Source of the DNA: Glycomyces artemisiae
GTDB taxonomy: Bacteria; Actinomycetota; Actinomycetes; Mycobacteriales; Micromonosporaceae
DNA length: 64,000 nucleotides
Assembly (NCBI RefSeq): GCF_003002955.1
Contig: NZ_PVTJ01000014.1
Span: forward strand, 1-64,000
Reading direction: 5' to 3'
In this document: piece after piece, positions 59,385 through 64,000 of the stretch
How the letters are laid out: the number at the start of each line of letters is the position of its first letter
How positions within the stretch are numbered: position 1 is the stretch's first letter
Position numbers and translations under genes: made by a program
The notes under the pieces: model-generated
What the model saw: only the letters and a program-made list of their open reading frames with translations
The model's database searches: none
What the model was told of the DNA's origin: nothing

Positions 59385-61207
59385 TCGCGCTCGTCCGCGG
59401 TGCTCTTGCGCCGCATCGCGAACCAGATGCCGCCCGCCACGACGACGACCACTGCCGCGCCGACGGCGATCCACACCCACACCGGGACGCCCGACTCCTC
59501 GGTCGCCCCGGCCGGCTGCGCCGTGTAGTACGACCACGTGAAGCCCTGCTGGCCGGTGACCATGCCGCCCTCGGAGGGCTGCGTCGTCATGCCGGTGATC
59601 CGGTCGTGGTTGTACGCCTCCATGACGTTCTGGTAGTACAGGTAGATCACGGGCGTGTCCGCGTACATGAGCGCCTGCTGCTGCTTGACGAGCTCGGCGC
59701 GCGCGTCCGGGTCGGACTCGACCTTCTGCTGCTCGTGGAGCGCGTCGAACTCGGGGTTGCAGTAGTTGTTCTCGCTGGAGCGCTCGGTGCCGTCGGTGAG
59801 CGTCGGCAGGACCGCGCACGTGTGCATGCCCAGCTGCTCGGTCGGGTTGGGGCCCACGCCCCAGCCGGAGAACGCGATGTCGAACTCGCCCAGGTAGGCC
59901 AGGTCGTTCAGCGCGGACTGCTCGATCGCCTCGGGCACGACCTCGATGCCGATCTCGGCCCACCACTCGGTCGCGAACTGCGCGATCGTGGCGTACGCGG
60001 TGTTGTCGGCGTGCTGGTAGAACCGGAAGCTCAGCCGCTCGCCGGTGCCCGGCATGGTCCGGACGCCGTCGTCGCCGCGCACGTAGCCCGCCTCGTCGAG
60101 CAGGGCGTTCGCGCCGTCGATGTCGAACTCGACGAGCTGGTCGCCGCCGTCCCAGTGGTACTGCTCGAAGATCGCCGGGATGATCCCGACCGCCGGGGTC
60201 CCGGAGCCGTCGAGCACGGTGTCCACGAGGGCCTGCTTGTCGAGCGCCATGTGCAGCGCCTGCCGCACGACCGGGTCCTTGAGCGCGGGGTGCCCGTCGC
60301 CGAACTCGGTGCCGTCCTGGGTCACCGAGTTGTAGTTCAGGGTCAGCGAGACGTACCGGCGGCCCTCCACGTCGTTGACGGTGACGTGGTCCTGCGACGC
60401 GAGCGCCTCGGTCTGGGCCGGGTTCAGGCCGCCCATGCCGTTGCCCACGATGTCGACCTCGCCGGCCTCCAGCGCGGCCACGGCCGCGTCGGTCTCGGTG
60501 TAGTAGTCGTAGACGACCTCGTCGAAGCCCGGCGCGCCCTCCCAGTAGGACTCGTTGGCCTCCAGGCGGATGAACTCGTCGGTCTCGTACTCGGTGACCT
60601 GGAACGGGCCCGAGCCGACCAGCGGGAGCTGGTTCGCGTCGTCGGCCGACGGGTCGGCGTACGTCGACCAGACGTGCTCGGGGACGATGTAGACCTCGCG
60701 CGTGAGCACGTCCCACGGGGACGGCTCGGCGAGGGTGAGCACGAACGTGGTCTCGTCCGTGGCCTCGGCGGAGACGAGGTTCCCCGCGAAGTCGATGTTC
60801 CAGTCGTGGATCGCCTGGTTCTCGATGAGCAGGCCGTACGTGTACGCCACGTCCTCGGCCGTCAGCGGCTCGCCGTCCGACCAGGTCGCGCCGTCGCGGA
60901 TCGTGAACGTCCAGGTGAGACCGTCCTCGGACTCCTCCCACTCGGTCGCCAGGCCCGGCTCGGGCTCGTAGTCAGCGCCGATGCGCACGAGCGTCTCGTA
61001 CGTCATCATGCTCGTCTCGTACGTGATGACGAACCGCCGCTTGAACGGGTTGAAGGTGTCGACCTCCTGGTTCGTGGCGATGAGCAGGGTGTCCTTGTCC
61101 TCCTCTTGGGCCGCCGCGCCGGGCGCGGCGACGGCCAGCGCTCCGGCCGACATCAGGAGCGCGGCCGCGGCGGCCAGGAGCCGCCGCGTCAGGGCATGGG
61201 GATTCAT
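59381..61207 (-). CDS. Peptide ABC solute-binding protein with C-terminal membrane anchor
   Basis: A 608-aa SBP_bac_5 protein: signal peptide (1-34, ending APGAAAQ) without a lipobox Cys, then TFNPFKRRFVITYETSMMTYETL, LATEWEESEDGLTWTFTIRD, SDGEPLTAEDVAYTY and a long ligand domain. The last 40 residues are a transmembrane helix (VPVWVWIAVGAAVVVVVAGG) and basic tail, so the protein is anchored by its C-terminus rather than by lipid. First gene of the murein-peptide operon; binds the peptides to be imported, by context murein stem peptides. Confidence 0.9.
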   Translation of the reverse strand: MNPHALTRRLLAAAAALLMSAGALAVAAPGAAAQEEDKDTLLIATNQEVDTFNPFKRRFVITYETSMMTYETLVRIGADYEPEPGLATEWEESEDGLTWTFTIRDGATWSDGEPLTAEDVAYTYGLLIENQAIHDWNIDFAGNLVSAEATDETTFVLTLAEPSPWDVLTREVYIVPEHVWSTYADPSADDANQLPLVGSGPFQVTEYETDEFIRLEANESYWEGAPGFDEVVYDYYTETDAAVAALEAGEVDIVGNGMGGLNPAQTEALASQDHVTVNDVEGRRYVSLTLNYNSVTQDGTEFGDGHPALKDPVVRQALHMALDKQALVDTVLDGSGTPAVGIIPAIFEQYHWDGGDQLVEFDIDGANALLDEAGYVRGDDGVRTMPGTGERLSFRFYQHADNTAYATIAQFATEWWAEIGIEVVPEAIEQSALNDLAYLGEFDIAFSGWGVGPNPTEQLGMHTCAVLPTLTDGTERSSENNYCNPEFDALHEQQKVESDPDARAELVKQQQALMYADTPVIYLYYQNVMEAYNHDRITGMTTQPSEGGMVTGQQGFTWSYYTAQPAGATEESGVPVWVWIAVGAAVVVVVAGGIWFAMRRKSTADERE

Positions 61208-61291
61208 GGGGTGCAGGTCCTCGCATTCGGTTCCGGGCGCCTGGGGCTCTCCCGCGGACGCGGTGCCCTGCGGGCCCTCAGGGTATCGGAC

Positions 61292-61341
61292 AGCATGACG
61301 GAACTCTTCTTGACTTGTCAACGATGTGAAGAAAGTTTTCA
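61292..61341 (-). promoter_or_regulatory. Promoter and operator candidate of the murein-peptide operon
   Basis: Minus strand: consensus TTGACA (61316-61321), 18 bases, CATGCT (61292-61297). Immediately upstream is an imperfect palindrome, TGAAAACTTTCTTCA on the minus strand (61327-61341). It shares GAAAACTT with the element in the nagZ promoter. Confidence 0.5.
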
Positions 61342-61443
61342 TTGCTGCAACATGGGGCGAACGCGAACTCCCGCGAACCACCCGAGTGGACGGCGCGTTT
61401 CCAGTACATTCGGCTGACTACTGTCGGTGTTGCGGGGGTCACG

Positions 61444-63141
61444 GTGTGGAACTGGCTTGAGGACTCGATCGTCGCGCACCCCGAGATCTCGATCTTCCTC
61501 GCGCTGGGCCTCGGGTTCTTCGTCGGCAAGCTGAAGATCAAGGGCATCGCCCTCGGGCCGGTCACCGGGACGCTCCTCGCGGGCGTCCTCGTCGGCATCG
61601 TCTTCTCCGGCATCGACATCCCCGACCTCGTCAAGACCGTCGCGTTCGTGGCCTTCCTGTTCGCCCTCGGCTACAACGTCGGCCCCCAGTTCTTCGCGGG
61701 CCTCAAAGGCGACGGCCTCAAGCAGGTGCTCCTCGCGGTGATCAACTGCGTCGTGGGGCTCGGCATCGTCATCGTCCTCGCCAAGGCCCTCGGCTACGGC
61801 CCCGGCTGGGGCGCCGGGCTCCTCGCGGGCGGCCTCACCCAGTCCGCGGTCATCGGCGTCGCCGACTCCGCGATCAGCGCGCTCCCGGGCCTCAGCGCCG
61901 ACGACGTCAAGGAGATGGAGTCGCAGGTCGCCGTCGGCTACGCGGTCTGCTACCTGTTCGGCACCGCCGCGGCCGCGTTCTTCCTCTCGACGCTCGCCCC
62001 GCGCATGCTCGGCTCCAAGGACCTCGCCGCCGACGCCCACGAGATGGAGAAGCGGCTCGGCGTCGCCAAGGAACCGGGCATCGGCCCGGCCTACTACTCG
62101 GTGGTCCGCCGCTCCTACCGCGTCACCGGCGGCTCGGTCGTGGGCCGCACTGTCGGCGACCTCGAACGCCGCGCCGAGGACCTGGGCCACCGCATCATGT
62201 TCCACGACCTGCGCCGCGGCACCACCGTCCAGAAGGTCAAGCCCTCCACCGTGATCGAAGCCGGGGACGTGGTGACGCTCGCGGCCCGCCGCCCCGACCT
62301 CGTCGCGCTCAGCGTCGACCAGTGGGGCGAGGAGGTCGACGACGAGGAGCTGCTCGACTACCAGGTGGAGACGCTCGCGATCGTCATCACCAGCAAGAAG
62401 CTCGCGGGGCAGAAGATCGGCCCGGCCTTCGCCGAGCACGCCCCGCGCCTGTTCGTCACCAAGGTGGTCCGCGGCGGCCAGGAGATCCCCTGGAGCGACG
62501 ACACGGTCATCCACGGCGGCGACGAGATCACCGTCCAGGGCGGCAAGGAGGAGGTCGAGGCCGTCGTGGGCGACCTCGGCTACCCCAACCGGGCCTCGGA
62601 CGCCACGGACATGTCCTACGTGGGCATCGGCATCGTCCTCGGCGCGCTCATCGGCGTCCCCACGATCGCGGTGGCGGGCGCCGACATCGGCCTGACGACC
62701 TCCGGCGGCGCGCTCATCATGGGCCTCGTGTTCGGCTGGCTGCGCGCCAAGTCGCCCACGTTCGGGCAGTTCCCGCCCGCCGCGAACTGGATGCTCTCGA
62801 CCGGCGGCCTGTGCATGTTCGTGGGCATCGTCGGCATCATGGCCGGCCCCGACTTCGTCTCCGGCGTCAAATCGGAGGGCCTCAGCCTCGTGTTCGCCGG
62901 GCTCGTCGTCACGCTCTTGCCGATGCTCGTGACCATGTTCCTCGCCAAGTGGCTGTTCAAGATCCCCGTCCCGGTCAACCTCGGCATCACCGCGGGCGCG
63001 AACACCACGACCGCGTCGATCGGCGCGATCACCGACACCGCGAAGAGCCAGGTCCCCGTCCTCGGCTACACGATCCCCTACGCCATCGGCAACGTCCTGC
63101 TGACGATCTGGGGCGCGGTCATCGTGGCCGTCCTCGCCTGA
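61444..63141 (+). CDS. aspT: Aspartate:alanine antiporter (AspT family)
   Basis: A 565-aa membrane antiporter. Two halves of about five helices each (1-165 and 385-565) flank a cytoplasmic region with two RCK_C-like domains (about 205-290 and 300-375). The helix pattern LGLGFFVGKLKIKGIALGPVTG and the GGLTQSAVIG / GANTTTASIGA re-entrant repeats are AspT hallmarks. It exchanges external aspartate for internal alanine, generating proton-motive force together with the decarboxylase that follows after 23 bases. GTG 61444 is the best start; the longer frame upstream overlaps the divergent promoter. Confidence 0.93.
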   Translation: MWNWLEDSIVAHPEISIFLALGLGFFVGKLKIKGIALGPVTGTLLAGVLVGIVFSGIDIPDLVKTVAFVAFLFALGYNVGPQFFAGLKGDGLKQVLLAVINCVVGLGIVIVLAKALGYGPGWGAGLLAGGLTQSAVIGVADSAISALPGLSADDVKEMESQVAVGYAVCYLFGTAAAAFFLSTLAPRMLGSKDLAADAHEMEKRLGVAKEPGIGPAYYSVVRRSYRVTGGSVVGRTVGDLERRAEDLGHRIMFHDLRRGTTVQKVKPSTVIEAGDVVTLAARRPDLVALSVDQWGEEVDDEELLDYQVETLAIVITSKKLAGQKIGPAFAEHAPRLFVTKVVRGGQEIPWSDDTVIHGGDEITVQGGKEEVEAVVGDLGYPNRASDATDMSYVGIGIVLGALIGVPTIAVAGADIGLTTSGGALIMGLVFGWLRAKSPTFGQFPPAANWMLSTGGLCMFVGIVGIMAGPDFVSGVKSEGLSLVFAGLVVTLLPMLVTMFLAKWLFKIPVPVNLGITAGANTTTASIGAITDTAKSQVPVLGYTIPYAIGNVLLTIWGAVIVAVLA

Positions 63142-63164
63142 CCGCACACTCGAAAGGGAACGCC

Positions 63165-64000
63165 ATGACCACGGTCGACCGCGACGAAGAACGCCGCCTC
63201 GAAGGGCTCAGCCCCTTCGAGCTGAAGAACCGGCTCATCGAGCTGGCCGGGGAGAACGAGAAGGCCAACGCCCTCGCGATGGTCAACGCCGGCCGCGGCA
63301 ACCCCAACTGGACGGCGACGGCGCCCCGCGACGCGTTCTTCCTGCTGGGGCAGTTCGCGGTCACCGAGACCCGCCGCGACTGGGACGAGTTCGCGTCCTT
63401 CGGCGGCATGCCGCAGTCCGACGGCATCGCCGCGCGCCTCGGCGACTACCTCAAGGCCAACGCCTCCGCTCCCGGCGCCGAGGCCCTCGGCCGCTACGTC
63501 GCGTACGGCACCGACACGCTCGGCTTCGACGCCGACGACTGGGTCGGCGAGCTCGCCGACGCGATCATCGGCGACCACTACCCGGTCCCCGACCGGATGC
63601 TCGTCCACGCAGAGAAAGTGGTCCACGCCTACCTCGACGCCGAGATGGGCGGCGCCCCCAAAGGCGGCTGGGACCTGTACGCCGTGGAGGGCGGCACCGC
63701 CGCCATGTGCTACCTCTTCGACTCGGCGCAGGTCAACGGCCTGCTCCACCGCGGCGACCGGATCGCGCTCATGGTCCCGATCTTCACGCCGTACCTGGAG
63801 ATCCCGCTGCTCGACCGGTACGCGTTCGACATCGTCTCGCTGGAGGCGTCGACCACCAGCGAGGAGGGCATCCACACCTGGCAGTACCCGGACGCCGAGA
63901 TCGACAAGCTCAAGGACCCGTCGATCAAGGCGCTGTTCCTGGTCAACCCGTCGAACCCGCCGTCGGTGAAGCTCGCCGAGGCCACGCTGGAGCGCATCCG
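63165..64000 (+). CDS. aspD: Aspartate 4-decarboxylase / aspartate aminotransferase (partial)
   Basis: PLP-dependent fold-type I enzyme, 278 codons visible before the window ends. The N-terminal block LSPFELKNRLIELAGENEKA and NAGRGNPNWTATAPRDAFFL are distinctive of bacterial aspartate 4-decarboxylase; NPSNPPS (near 269-275) marks the cofactor region, and the PLP lysine lies beyond the edge. It converts aspartate to alanine and CO2, supplying alanine to AspT. ATG 63165 follows AAAGGGAA. Confidence 0.92.
   Translation, partial: MTTVDRDEERRLEGLSPFELKNRLIELAGENEKANALAMVNAGRGNPNWTATAPRDAFFLLGQFAVTETRRDWDEFASFGGMPQSDGIAARLGDYLKANASAPGAEALGRYVAYGTDTLGFDADDWVGELADAIIGDHYPVPDRMLVHAEKVVHAYLDAEMGGAPKGGWDLYAVEGGTAAMCYLFDSAQVNGLLHRGDRIALMVPIFTPYLEIPLLDRYAFDIVSLEASTTSEEGIHTWQYPDAEIDKLKDPSIKALFLVNPSNPPSVKLAEATLERI

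Noticed and set aside
1-64000. CRISPR arrays, tRNA or rRNA genes, insertion sequences, prophage
   Set aside because: No regularly spaced repeats, cloverleaf-like segments, transposase motifs or phage structural genes were recognised by reading; a dedicated search was not possible.

Overview
The window is very GC-rich (third codon positions almost all G or C), uses many GTG and TTG starts, and carries families typical of Actinomycetota: NgcEFG-type sugar uptake without its own ATPase, MmyB-like and WYL regulators, a CebR/CelR-type operator, DUF4132, an Asp23/AmaP cluster and Tat-type signal peptides. It looks like a chromosomal segment of a saprophytic, polymer-degrading actinobacterium. I cannot fix the genus. 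No rRNA, tRNA, CRISPR array, insertion sequence or phage gene was seen.

Layout. 0-4.3 kb: a leftward operon of LacI regulator, 59-aa small ORF, ribokinase, RpiB and an MHS-type MFS transporter, mostly joined by 4-base overlaps; the MHS frame has no stop before the window edge and runs into the start of a sigma-factor-like protein. 4.5-8 kb: a second LacI regulator, a diacylglycerol-kinase-like lipid kinase, an MDR reductase and a small membrane protein. 8.1-15.4 kb: a rightward amino-sugar operon: 6-codon leader ORF, RpiR regulator, SIS protein, NgcE/F/G-like importer, secreted GH16 with a chitin-type binding module, GlcNAc-type kinase. 15.4-19.2 kb: a leftward group of membrane-anchored serine hydrolase, DesK-like histidine kinase and NarL-type regulator. 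19.4-21.7 kb: methyltransferase, and a WYL regulator divergent from a VOC gene across a palindromic operator. 21.9-27.9 kb: MFS exporter plus a NikA/CntA-type ABC importer behind a metalloregulator-like palindrome. 27.9-36.5 kb: DUF4132 giant protein, an SDR/MmyB-like divergent pair, lipoprotein, GPP34 protein, amino acid permease and acetyltransferase. 36.7-39.8 kb: secreted CBM2-SGNH esterase with a near-perfect CebR box, a DUF1269 protein and a GH30 glycanase. 40-42.3 kb: six-gene Asp23/AmaP envelope-stress cluster. 42.4-45.5 kb: mixed housekeeping genes.

45.5-61.2 kb is the most notable part: twelve consecutive leftward genes that look like a complete peptidoglycan-salvage locus. NagZ, NamZ and an AmiE/YbbE-like serine hydrolase match the sugar-releasing enzymes of the Bacillus MurNAc operon. 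A five-subunit Dpp-type oligopeptide importer followed by DppA D-aminopeptidase, M20 peptidase, S9 peptidase and LD-carboxypeptidase corresponds to the Bacillus dpp-ykf murein-peptide operon, with S9 and M20 enzymes standing where YkfB and YkfC would be expected. The proposed flow is: exported enzymes trim wall fragments to sugars and stem peptides, the importer takes up peptides, and cytoplasmic peptidases split them to amino acids.

61.4 kb to the end: an AspT-type aspartate:alanine antiporter followed by aspartate 4-decarboxylase (cut by the window edge), which together form a proton-motive aspartate-to-alanine cycle. They diverge from the murein-peptide operon over a shared AT-richer promoter region.
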